Part shown: piece after piece, positions 54,501 to 64,000 of the stretch
Position numbering within the stretch: position 1 is the first letter of the stretch
Layout of the letters: each line of letters begins with the position of its first letter
Assembly (NCBI GenBank): GCA_029718625.1
Contig: CM056383.1
Coordinates: forward strand, 18,066,722-18,130,721
Reading direction: 5' to 3'
Length of the DNA: 64,000 nucleotides
DNA from: Synaphobranchus kaupii
Taxonomy: Eukaryota; Chordata; Actinopteri; Anguilliformes; Synaphobranchidae
The notes under the pieces: generated by a model
The model's database searches: none
Told to the model about the DNA's origin: nothing
The model's input: the letters and a program-made list of their open reading frames with translations, nothing else
Translations under genes and position numbers: made by a program

Positions 54501-56617
54501 ATCCTGGTCACTGACAGGGTTCATAAATAAATATTACATTCAATTATATAAAAATAAATATTTTAATAACTTTTTAATAACGCCGTTAATACCCAATTCC
54601 TTAGAAACAACACCGATGGGAAAACCCTGTAATTAGTTTGCATGTCGATGGCGGAGCAAACCAACCTGGTCTCATGTGAATTCGGTAATATCAAAGCCCA
54701 TAGAGAGAGAAAGCCTTGCCAACTCCATTGACTGCAATGTAACGCGGGAAATAAAGTGCAATGGCATTATTTGAGCATCAGGGGGCAGTGCTGAGGCACT
54801 GCTAAACAGAGTAGAATCATCTAAATCTTTGGTAGAATCTGGAAAAAAAACATGGAGGTGAATGGAGCTAAATACTATAAAATTATCACAGTCGATTTCT
54901 AATTTTTTCGCGGAACTGGATTATTAATGCCAATGTTACACGGCCTAATGCTTATAATTAATACATAATTATAAAGTCGACATGGAATCGATGGTTGTGT
55001 TATGATCTCACTTTCAAAACATTTCCACTAGCATTGATGCTACGCAATGTTGATGAGTTTGCCGGTTCATGAATATTCATTAGCAGCGGCTCCTCAGTCA
55101 ACGGTAGCAAACTAGCCAGTAGCTCTCGCTTGCTCAGTAAAACCATATATTCTCTAGAAGCTTCTAGAGGATTCTTGTTAAAACCAGATTGTCTGTCAGA
55201 TATAAGGTGATGTACCGCCGGTACTAGCTAGTACTTTGTTCGTCCACATAGTTCTCATTCTTGTGCTGTAATTGCCGAACGATTTCGCTGGCTGTGGGCA
55301 TTTTTATACAGTCTATGGCTGTGGGCCGTCCATCTTGTTTTTGAGTCACACGTCCAAAGCGGTCATGAATATTCATGACTAAATTTGCATAACACTTTTT
55401 TTTTTCCTAAACGGTTCAAGATTTCAGTGCCTAGAAAAGCATATTTTCTTATGCTGAAAGACCTATACTGGAGCCAATCGCAGTGGCGCTAGTGAGCAAC
55501 GGTACAATTTCCGCTCCCAGCCCAACCAGGAAGTGAGCTTCAAAACTGGGCCCCTTAGTTTCGCCCAGTTTTAGTGCTCATAGTCACCCCTAGAGGTGAA
55601 ACATGATATTCATGCAGTTGGCATATCTCTGTACTATAAAATCTCTGGTAATATCACAGAACTATATGCACCACTTGTTAGTGTCAAAAAATGGTACCCA
55701 TTTCCGAATTTTGCACAAGCGAAGTTTGTGATAGAGGCGATAAGGAGGGGTGGTAGGAGTTCTTTTTCTTCATTTGGAGGAGCTTGGCGAAAGAACATAA
55801 CGACACTATTAACGGTTTACGTAACATTATTTCATATTAGCTAGGCTAACAGTTAGCAGAGAGAAGAATTGTGATATAAAAATTTTTTTCAATTGTAGAT
55901 TTTTTAAATTGAGGGTAGTAGGGTGAGCAGAAGGCATTGTAGGCTAGGCCTAGTTATTTTTCGTCATTCAGGAGGAGCTTAGCGAAGGCTTTAGCTAGCT
56001 AGCTAATCAAGGGAGGGAGAGAGGAGAGCTACACCCTTAGCTAGCCACAGGACTCGAGCAAGCAGACCACTGAAGACGAATAGGCCCTTTTCACATTGCC
56101 GGGTTGCCACTTCCGCTGGTTTCAGTAAGCACCAGGTAATTACATTTCCGGTGTCATTAAAACAATGGCGCAGTCAAACTCCAATGAAATTCAATTGTTG
56201 TGTCCCTCAGTGGCTAGCACATCAAATAACTGAAATTATCTGGAAATTGGCCAGATTTAGCCTTTGGTAAGTAGCTAGCTATACCTCTATTTCCCGATAA
56301 TATCAGTTATTTGATGTGCTAGCTCTTCCAAACATGAGCTCATGCCACTCAACAATAATACATTTTCACTGGTGAATACGCTAATGGTGTGTGGGAACAT
56401 TCTCCCCTGTACTCGAAAAATGTCTTTGCTTTCATAATCTGTAGCTAGTCTTAATGCCACTTTCGGAGTAAAAATATAAAGGTAGTTTTGAAGTTTTTAA
56501 ACGTAAGATGACTAGCTAGCACCAGAGTTCCATGTTGTTTGAAAGCTAAAGTTAGCCAGCTTGTCACCAATCGCACAGACATCCGCTGCTTTCGCGGCTA
56601 CAAGCTAATGTACTACT
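54501..56617. other. Intergenic, no gene seen
   Basis: AT-rich with GCTAGCTA words. A perfect 18-bp palindrome CTCTAGAAGCTTCTAGAG is at about 55153-55170. The 136-codon ORF at 56539 overlaps a MITE and is not credible. Confidence 0.45.
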
Positions 56618-57178
56618 GGGGTGGATTCCAATTGCTTATTTTATCCGCCCTCGGCCCAATCTCAGTGGGTTCATTCCAATCGCTTATTTTTACTCCTCGC
56701 ATCCTTTCCTCGCTCCTTAGCTCCGTCCAACGGAGGATGCAAGGAAAGGATGCAAGGATCAGATACGAGGATGGAGGAAACGAGGCAACATGCATTAGGC
56801 AAATGGAACGTCCTTGCTTAATCAAACGTCAGCGTCATATTATGCTCACATGCTTTGCTATATGTCATTATGGATTAGCGCTTTATAATAAATCAAAAGG
56901 AATGGTAAAATTGAATTTGTGTAGGGGTGTGCCTGCGACAAGGCAGTGAAGAGTGGTAGACATCACGCGTTCCGAGAAAAGGCTTCCTGCAAAGGCTACC
57001 CTTGTGTTTCATCACTGAAGCACCCTCCGGGAGCCAGCTTGTTCCCCACTCCTCGCTCCTCCGAGGAGAATTTAGCCGTTTGGAATGTCCTTAAAGATGG
57101 CGAACCTCGATTGATTTCCGGGTCAGGCAAGGACAGAGGAGAAGAGGACGGGTAAAATAAGCGATTGGAATCCACCCA
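56618..57178. mobile_element. MITE family B, copy 1
   Basis: Left end GGGGTGGATTCCAATTGCTT and right end AAGCGATTGGAATCCACCC are inverted repeats of about 19 bp. Near its left end is a second, inner start (GTGGGTTCATTCCAATCGCT), so an insertion or internal duplication is present. No transposase. Confidence 0.8.
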
Positions 57179-57308
57179 ATATCCGCCCTTACACCCTCAC
57201 AGACTTTGAGGCACATTCCCGATAAGTCAGCGAGGGCTCAGGGCTGTCCCACTGTAAAATTGGCAAGTGCATGAGGGCTCTGTCGCGGACTTCCCGCAAG
57301 TCTGCAAT

Positions 57309-57950
57309 CCTGGGCTGTGTCCGAATACGACCCCTGTTCCCTGTCCACTCAGACCCGTCTACTATGGGTTCATTCCAATCGCTTATTTTTATTCCTTGAA
57401 TCCCTCCTCGCGTCCTTTCCTCGCTCCTTAGCTCCGCCCAATGGAGGACGCGAGGAAAGGATGCAACGATCAGATACGAGGATGGAGGAAACGAGGCAAC
57501 ATGTATTAGGCAAATGGAACATCCTTGCTCAGTCAAGTGTCATCATCATATTATGCTCACGTGCTTAACTATAATGCTTTTAGCTTATTTTTTCATGAAT
57601 AAACGGTGCTTTTGTTAGTTATAAAGAATGAGTGTCATTATAGATTAGCGCTTTATAATAAATGGAAAGGAATGGTAAAATTGCAGTTGTGTAGGGTGTG
57701 CCTGCGATATGGCATATGTGAAGAGTGGTGGATAATTTATACACGTCACGCGTTCCGAGAAAAGGCTTCCTGCAAAGGCTACACTTGTGTTTCCTCACTA
57801 AAGCACGCTCCGGGAGCCTCCTCGTTCCCCACTCCTCGCTCCTCCGAGTAGCATTTAGTGATTTGGAATGTCCTTGATGGAGAACCTCGATCGATTTCCG
57901 GGTCAGGCGAGGACCGAGGAGAAGCAGTGTGCGAAAGAAATCCCGCAGAA
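57309..57950. mobile_element. MITE family B, copy 2
   Basis: From GGGTTCATTCCAATCGCTTA at 57366 it parallels copy 1 for about 540 bp (CGAGGATGGAGGAAACGAGG, CACGCGTTCCGAGAAAAGGC, TTTCCGGGTCAGGC). Its right end is lost after about 57925. The preceding GGGCTGTGTCCGAATACG (57309) is an end of a further MITE. Confidence 0.75.
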
Positions 57951-58171
57951 CTCTTTCCAAACTAGTGTGGAAGTAGTTCGTAATATTTATTTTTATTTTT
58001 ATTGAGAATATCAATCAGTTAAAATTGTTACAAAGTGTAGATTATGAATGAAAATAGAATTAACAAAAATAAAAGAGAGTACTTTGTAATATGAACTTAT
58101 CTTGTACCATAGATATGCATATACGCTTTGTCTTTGACGTTTTTACTTCCGGGTTACTTCCTGAAATTGTC
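57951..58171. other. Intergenic, no feature seen
   Basis: AT-rich, nothing supported. Confidence 0.4.
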
Positions 58172-58823
58172 GAATGAGTGCACCGTTCTGTCTCCTGCAT
58201 ACAGTGCACTGGCAGAAGTGTGCTGTTTAATGTGCACTGTTTAGCAGTCCGCAAAAAATATTCACCGTACTATTTTCCAACTGCACTGTGGAGGTGTCGT
58301 AAGCAGGTCATAAGACGTCCCACCGGTGTTGCCACGTCTGCGGTTTTACAGCTAAATTGGGATACTTTCAAAGTGCAGTCACGGGTAAAAATGAAAAGTC
58401 GCAAAGCATGCACTTATTTTCGTTGAGTTGGTTTCGGTTAAAAATAACCTATAATTTGGGCTAGTTTTGAGTCGCCATTTGGCTGGAAAGTCTTACAAGA
58501 TCTGGCAACCCTGCGCCCCACTCTTGCGCTGCCATGTCATGTGTTGTTTTTGTTGTATTTGAAGGAAAACGTCAGCGAAGCTGCCCCTCATTTTTGAAAA
58601 ATTAAGCTTCACGTCATATTTATGTGACCAAAATGTTTGTGTACTTCTTGCAAAGTGTGCTCCCGAATGTACTCAGCGAAACCTCGGAAGTAAGTGTGTC
58701 ATCCGGGTGTTTCAAGTATACTGTAATTTGAAAAAGTTTTGCCTACTCAACGACTTTCTCGCCCTATCTACTCACCAAGGCTACTCAAAAGTGTGGATGA
58801 GTGCTGATTTGGACACGGGCCTG
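58172..58823. mobile_element. MITE family A, copy 2 (left end clipped)
   Basis: Near-identical to 45500-46163. It has a complete right end, GCTGATTTGGACACGGGCC. Compared with copy 1 it lacks a stretch of about 40 bp around the TTTCTATTTAAAATACG segment. Confidence 0.8.
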
Positions 58824-59039
58824 CAGATTTTGCTGAGGGAATTACCCACAGTTCCCACATTTCATTCTCCAACAAGCGCACTATAACCAAATCATCTGCA
58901 AACTTCACAATATGATGGTTTTCACTGGGGCAGTCGTTAGTATACAGGATGCATAGGAGAGGAGAGAGGACACAGCCCTGGGGAGTGCCGGTTGAAGTTA
59001 GTCCAGAGAAATGAGCCTTGGTACAGTGATTCATCATGG
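58824..59039 (-). pseudogene. Non-LTR reverse transcriptase fragment
   Basis: Minus-strand frame with STGTPQGCVLSPLLCILYTN and the catalytic HIVKFADDLVIV box (FADD). This is the RT palm of a fish LINE different from the one at 27-31 kb. Only about 70 codons remain, adjoining the MITE end. Confidence 0.85.
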
Positions 59040-59329
59040 TGGAGGTTAAACATTTGTGCTGTTTTTATTGCCCTACTGCTCAAGGTGACTCTGTAGCACC
59101 CCCTTTAACGGGCAATTTCAGCTACATTCAAACCATCATAATCTGGAAACCAGTTGATCTATAGGGATGAGAATTTACTTGAACGTGTAGTATGTGCCCC
59201 CTAACAAATAAAGTTTGAGGCAGGTGTGTAGCTTGATGATTAATAAGTGAAAAAAACACTTAATTACTCCAAAACTTAACAGTTTTCAATTAACACATGG
59301 AAATTAATTATTTTGTGTTGGTGATATAA
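59040..59329. other. Intergenic, no feature seen
   Basis: No supported element. Confidence 0.4.
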
Positions 59330-60059
59330 TGGATGTGCGGAGGTAAGTCTTTACTTTCTCCTCATTAGGTTCAATTTGAGGTGGGTTTTAAGATGGAGAA
59401 GTCTCGCCCTTGGTCGGATGAAGATGAAGGAAATGATCCTGCAGAGTCTTGTATTCAGTTTATCCTTTTATTGAGCACTGGCCAGTGGGAGGTCCTTTCT
59501 CCTACGCAGAGGATTCAAGAGAAAAAACAAACAATTGCTTACTGTATATACTTTCATAACCCCTCCTCTTCCTAGCTAATAAACCAATGAGTTAAGGTGA
59601 CACCCTTCCATCATAATTTATTTTAGCCAATAGATTAAAAGGCTAAATTAATCTGGTTAGATAATCAGTTCCTACCATATGCGCTTGGGGGCACCCATGG
59701 CCACTAAATAAAGTTATCATGCATGCCTCTGCTAAAGTTGGATCGGACCATGTCTTGTTATTCATATTTCCCATTTTTATCTGGGTCACCATGATCCATC
59801 TTATCTTTGTTTAGGTACATCTCATCACTCAGCCTACGCAGAGGGGCTGCTCAACTTACGCATGATCTGTGTCATGCGTCACAGCCCTTTGCCCAGCCTG
59901 TATGTGATCTGTCTTATCTTTTGTTATCAAACAGCCTGTGAGACAGAAAACCTCTCTCTCCCTTCACTTTCTACTCACTCTGTGTGCCCCCCCCCCCCCC
60001 ATACTCATATTTAATTTAGATTTTGCATATGTGGCTTTTGAGCCTGAACATGTCTTACA
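59330..60059 (-). repeat. ERV2 3' LTR
   Basis: On the minus strand it starts TGTAAGACATGTTCAGG directly after a polypurine tract. It has a TATA-like GTATATACAG (about 59545) and a poly(A) signal AATAAAAGG (about 59466), in the correct order. It ends near CGCACATCCA at 59330. The second copy is not in the window, so the outer edge is approximate. Confidence 0.7.
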
Positions 60060-60076
60060 TATCCCCCCTTTGAGAC
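60060..60076 (-). promoter_or_regulatory. ERV2 polypurine tract
   Basis: Minus-strand TCTCAAAGGGGGGATA directly before the LTR start TGTAAGA. Confidence 0.8.
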
Positions 60077-60469
60077 CACTTGGTCTCACATTCCTTTGTC
60101 CCATTCCCTTTCTGTTTCCCCCGGCCCCGGTTGAGTATGATATTTAAAACATTTGTAGTGGGTTAGTTCTATGAATTAATTTATACTTTAACTTGTTAGT
60201 GATCAGGAATTTAGTAATTAACTGTAGGTATGGACAATATCTTTTCCTCTTCCTAGGAGCTCATAGCCTGAGGAGAGGTTACTAGCACTTCACTCAGGCA
60301 TCTCCTATCTTCTTGGCCCTTTTCCTTAATTTATCTATGTGTCTGATTCATCTACCCTATGGACCTTTAGTCAGTTGGGGCTTTATTATGTCCCCTTTGT
60401 GTTCTTTTCGTGTGCTGGAGTCAGTATATGTGATTATGTGGACGGGAGATCAGCATACCCCACAAGCAT
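60077..60469 (-). other. ERV2 collapsed region (integrase and env absent)
   Basis: Only about 390 bp lie between the end of RNase H and the polypurine tract, where integrase and env would need about 3 kb. No integrase motif was found. Confidence 0.6.
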
Positions 60470-61411
60470 ACGCTGAGTCACTGTAGATATTAACAGTTTC
60501 TTCTGCACTCCTTCTACATTATCTCGTTAGTGCTACCAGTTCTGCTTGTTGGGCGCTTGTCCCTGGGCATAGGGCTGATTCTTTGTTTGTTTGGTATGTC
60601 CATGGCCCTACTTTTTGTACTACCGCATATCCGGCTCTCCTCTTTCCTGTGCAGGGATGTCCAGAACCATTAGTGGTTCATGGTGCAGGTCTTCTCTAGT
60701 TTTTGCGTCTTATTCCACCATTCTCTCACATTCATGTGGTTGGCCTTCTTCTGGGGTCATCATTAATTCCGCCAGGTTCACAGCTTTACATCTCACAATG
60801 GTCAATACTGGTTGTGTGAGCAAAATCTCATATCCCGATACTCTCCGGTGAGTTAGGGACGATTTCCCTCTACTGAGTAGTGCTTCTACTGCATGTGACA
60901 CATATAGGGTGACTTCATGCCCTGCCGTTATTGACGTCACTTTCTCTACTGCGAAGGCGGCTGCTGCCAGTCCTTTTTCACATGTGTGGAGTCCTCTTTC
61001 TACTGCATCTAGTCTTGTACTACAATAGGCAATGGGTTTATGTCTTTGCTCCTTTTGGGTTAGTACTGCTGTGGCAAATCCCTTTATTTCTGCACAGAAC
61101 AGGTGGAACGGTTTGTTGTATTCTGGGAGTCCTAGAGTTGGTGCTGCTTGCAATGCTCGCTTAAGTCCTGTCAAAGCGGTTTCTGTCCCCGGGAGCCATT
61201 CAATCTGGTGTCTTCCTGCTTTATTTAGGCATAGGTCTCTTAGTGGTAATGCCATTTCTGCATAGTCACAAATCCATTGCCTGCAGTATCCTGTCATTCC
61301 TAGGAATCTCTGCATCTCCTTCACAGGTCTGGGCACCTTCGTGACTGCCTCAATTAGCTCTGCAGAAATGCTTTTACTCGCTTTCCTAAGAGTGTGACCC
61401 AGGTACTGCAC
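60470..61411 (-). pseudogene. pol: ERV2 RT connection and RNase H
   Basis: Frame 61411-60710 has QYLGHTLRK, FLGMTGYCRQWI and STRLDAVERGLH. RNase H continues to about 60470 in broken frames with SAQQAELVALTR and IYSDSAYACG, containing the Glu and Asp expected. The style matches ERV1 but the sequence differs, so they are separate families. Confidence 0.85.
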
Positions 61412-61439
61412 TTGTTCTTGACAAAACTGTAACTTTTAT

Positions 61440-62201
61440 TTGGATACCTTATGACCTTTTAGTGCTAGTTCTTGTAACAGCTTCTTACTGTCCTCCAAGC
61501 ATGCAGTCATGTTTGGGATGCATAGCAGAAGGTCGTCAAGGTACTGGATGAGGGTGCTTCCCCCCTTCTGCGCAAAGTCCGCTAGGTCATTTCTGACCAT
61601 TCAGTTGAACAGGCTATGTGATTTTACATATCCCTGAGGTAGTCTTTAATAGGTGTATTGCTGTCCCCTGTATGTAAATGCAAACAAATACTGGGACTCG
61701 GGGTGCACTGGGACTGAGAAAAATGCTGAACACAGATCTATAACTGTGTAATGGGTTGTATCTCTTGGTATGTTAGTTAATATGGTCGAGGGGTCAGGTA
61801 CAACTGGTTAGTCTGCAATTACTCATTGAGTGGTCTTGTACCATCCTCCATTTTCCTACCATTTTCTTAACTGGTAAGATTGGTGTATTGCATGGGCTGG
61901 TCATTGGGTATATCACCCCAGCCTTTAGAAGGTCTTGTATAGTGGTGCTGATTCCTTCCTCTGCATCCTTATTCAGGGGGCATTGACGGACCGGGGTCCT
62001 ATCATTCCTGGTTTCAGTTGTATCTTTACCTGCCCAGCGGAACACATGAGGCCGATATCGTGCCCCCGTTCTGCTCAGAGTTCTTTTGGGACATCCTGTA
62101 GGTACCATTCTTGTTCTTCTGTGAGCATCATCATTGCTTCCACTTCCAATTTTTGCTTTTCCATGCTTACTGGAGTCTTTAGGTCCAAGGACAGGAACCA
62201 A
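61440..62201 (-). pseudogene. pol: ERV2 reverse transcriptase core
   Basis: The N-terminal RT part (62201-61794) has CPLNKDAEEG and SPCNTPILPVKK. The catalytic box lies at 61543-61532 and reads QYLDDLL, YLDD instead of YVDD. A TAA falls between the box and the 61411 frame (near 61437). Multiple frame changes occur near 61600-61800. Confidence 0.85.
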
Positions 62202-62584
62202 TCTGTGGGGCAGGCACTATTCAACAGTCCGGGTGTATTGGTAGGGAGATACTGCTGCGCCGTCATTCTCTTTACCATCGGTCAAATATCTTTTGCTTCG
62301 AATCCCGGGTTGACACCCAGCATTACATGGGGAGTTGCTGTGTCCCCCATCATGTACGTACCATTTCTCTGTTGGTAAGTTCTTCTCCCCCAGAGCTATC
62401 ATAGCCCCTACCCCTTCTTTCCCTATGTAGATACCTCTTGCATGCATCTTTGTTTCCTGTCTATCTCTATGAAGTCTTGAGCGTACTCTTCATCTTCTCC
62501 TGTCGAGTCGAAGTACAAGGTCATGTGGAGCTGATCCCTCATTTCTGTTTTTCCTGATGCTTTCTTTGAGTACCAGGCATGCTC

Positions 62585-63060
62585 TTATCCAGAGCTTCCA
62601 ATATTATTTTCTCGTGGTAACTGTCCCCAGTATACCACTGGGCTATCCTGTTCTTTGTTTCTCATGTCCATCACATATTGTCCAGATGATCCGGGAAAAG
62701 TGCAAATCAGCCCTTGAGGCGTGCATGAAATGGTGGCATTCAGTTTGCATAGCAAGTCTCTTCCTAGTAGGTTTATGGGCACTTTAGGGGTATATAGGAG
62801 CCTTGCCACGTTTTTTTGTTCCCCAGTTGTCAGTATTTACTCTTTGGTAAATGGAACAGTTCGTGCTATCCCTGAAAACCTTTTGCTTTGATATGATGTG
62901 TTGTAAGTGGCAATGTTCTCTATCCAGACCAATACAGGAGTGGGTCGCTCCAGTTTTTATTAGGAAGTTTCATGTTCTCCCTCCTATGGCTATATTTACT
63001 TGTGGTTCATCTGTGGCTCCACTGGATGCTATGGATAGCATTTCCCTTGCCTCACACTCC
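62585..63060 (-). pseudogene. pro: ERV2 protease
   Basis: The conserved C-terminal motif VPINLLGRDLLCKL is at 62809-62740. Upstream, at about 62945-62968, the active-site position reads FLIKTGAT, where Asp of DTGA is Lys, so the enzyme would be inactive. A stop lies just before it. Confidence 0.75.
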
Positions 63061-63299
63061 CTCTCTGCTCCTAGGGGGTTGGGATTCTCAGGGCATCCCT
63101 ATTGATTGTGGTAGGGGCCCATTCCCCATTGTTGTTGTGGCTGCCATCCCTCCTGCTGATGCCCATTTTGCTGTGGGGGTCATTGCTATCTGGTTCTCGG
63201 GTTTTTGATGTGACGGTATTCTCTGGGGCCAACCCCCAGGGTTTGCTCCTTGGTTCATGTAGCCCCTTGGTTGAAATCCTCCCCTTCTTCTGGGGTTGC

Positions 63300-63716
63300 C
63301 CCGGCCTCTTTTCTGACCTGTCCAACGGTCACTGATCCAGTGTCCCGGCTTCCCGCATTTCCAGAATTCTCCGTATTTTGGCCCTGGTCCTCTCTGGCCT
63401 GTCGGCTGCCACTGCCCCAGCTGGGCCTATGGGGCCACCAGCCCTTGGCTATTCAGTTCTGTCCATCCTATTGGTGGGTTATCACTGCTGCTTGAGTTAC
63501 ATGTTCTTCTTTATCATTCTCTGCTATCTGGAGAAGTAATAGCTTTTTCTTTAGAGATTTGTTCTGCTCTTTGGTACTTTTTACATTGTCTCTGTACAAC
63601 CTCACATGGTGGACAATATAAGCTCTTTGTTTCTCCCAATTTTCTTGGGGAAGTCCCACAACCTTGTTTAGGGCCTTCCCTACTGGTTCAGGCAATGCTT
63701 TGCATAACATGTGAGA
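63300..63716 (-). pseudogene. gag: ERV2 gag C-terminal part (capsid end, nucleocapsid)
   Basis: Frame 63710-63468 has the capsid C-terminal segment (LNKVVGLPQENWEKQRAY is characteristic) followed by a Lys-rich coiled stretch. A degenerate zinc knuckle KCGKPGHWISDR at about 63345-63380 lacks the first and last Cys. Upstream gag is cut off near 63720. Confidence 0.7.
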
Positions 63717-63750
63717 ACATTGTCAGCGTTCCTGGCGATGCATCATATGC

Positions 63751-64000
63751 AGTGGCGACTGGTCATTAGGGGCAAGTGGGGCACAGCCCCACCTGCTGTC
63801 TGCTGAAAGAATTGTGCAAACAAATGATATTATTATTCATTCTCAAATATTATCATCTCTGCTTTAATTTATTAAATATGTATACATCATCTTCCTGAAT
63901 CGCATATAATTTTTAATATTTTATCATGTTTTTTATCATGTTCATTGGTCCCTGCCTTGCTGCTTTAGACTGCGTTCTCCAGATTCGTGTCCACAGTAAC
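63751..64000. mobile_element. hAT-like terminus adjoining ERV2
   Basis: CAGTGGCGACTGG followed by GTGGGGCACAGCCCCAC matches the pattern of fish hAT ends (CAGTGGCG start and a G/C palindrome). The remainder to the window end is AT-rich with no ORF. It separates ERV2 gag from whatever lies beyond. Confidence 0.5.

Noticed and set aside
56539..57568. Overlapping ORFs of 66-136 codons on both strands
   Set aside because: All fall within MITE family B copies and are not conserved between the two copies.

Overview
This window looks like nuclear DNA of a ray-finned fish, most likely a teleost. The evidence is a spliced gene end with canonical GT/AG junctions, Tc1-family transposon ends of the kind common in salmonids and other teleosts, an L2-type LINE with the familiar fish tail, GCTA-rich spacers, and several layers of nested transposons. 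No prokaryotic gene organisation is present. The exact species cannot be read from the sequence.

Layout. Positions 1-4382 hold the last three coding exons, 3' UTR and poly(A) signal of a host gene on the + strand. Its introns carry a 53-bp hairpin minisatellite and a TTAA-flanked foldback transposon. Positions 4400-7750 hold non-autonomous inverted-repeat elements. Positions 7755-25525 are one very large GA-rich minisatellite with higher-order structure. It is split by an endogenous retrovirus at 11533-17905 (minus strand, 4-bp target duplication) and by an unidentified insert at 24465-25280. Positions 27441-about 30850 are an L2-like LINE on the minus strand. Positions 31700-34765 hold a G-rich minisatellite, an orphan exon-like relic, and a Tc1 arm interrupted by a TTAA element.

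Positions 34766-44870 are bounded by inverted copies of one teleost DNA-transposon end. Between them lie a Ty3/Gypsy chromovirus (+ strand, 34989-40382) and, head-on to it, the gag gene, leader and LTR region of a different LTR retroelement (minus strand, 40632 to about 44800). Positions 45000-50600 contain MITEs and two families of long tandem repeats. A hAT transposase relic lies at 51014-51714. A two-exon coiled-coil reading frame on the minus strand lies at 52890-53580. Positions 53630-58830 are further tandem repeats and MITEs. Positions 59330-63716 hold a second endogenous retrovirus on the minus strand, lacking integrase and env, whose upstream end lies beyond the window or is displaced by a hAT terminus at about 63751.

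The elements do not work together as a pathway. Nearly all are decayed, and the main content is the record of insertion order, internal deletion and repeat amplification. Two items may be under host coding constraint: the 3' end of the gene at 1-3856 and the small coiled-coil gene at 52890-53580. The most unusual structures are the array of primer-binding-site-like motifs at 43308-43672, the 1295-bp duplication in the minisatellite, and the retrovirus whose integrase is fused directly to a fragment of its own LTR.
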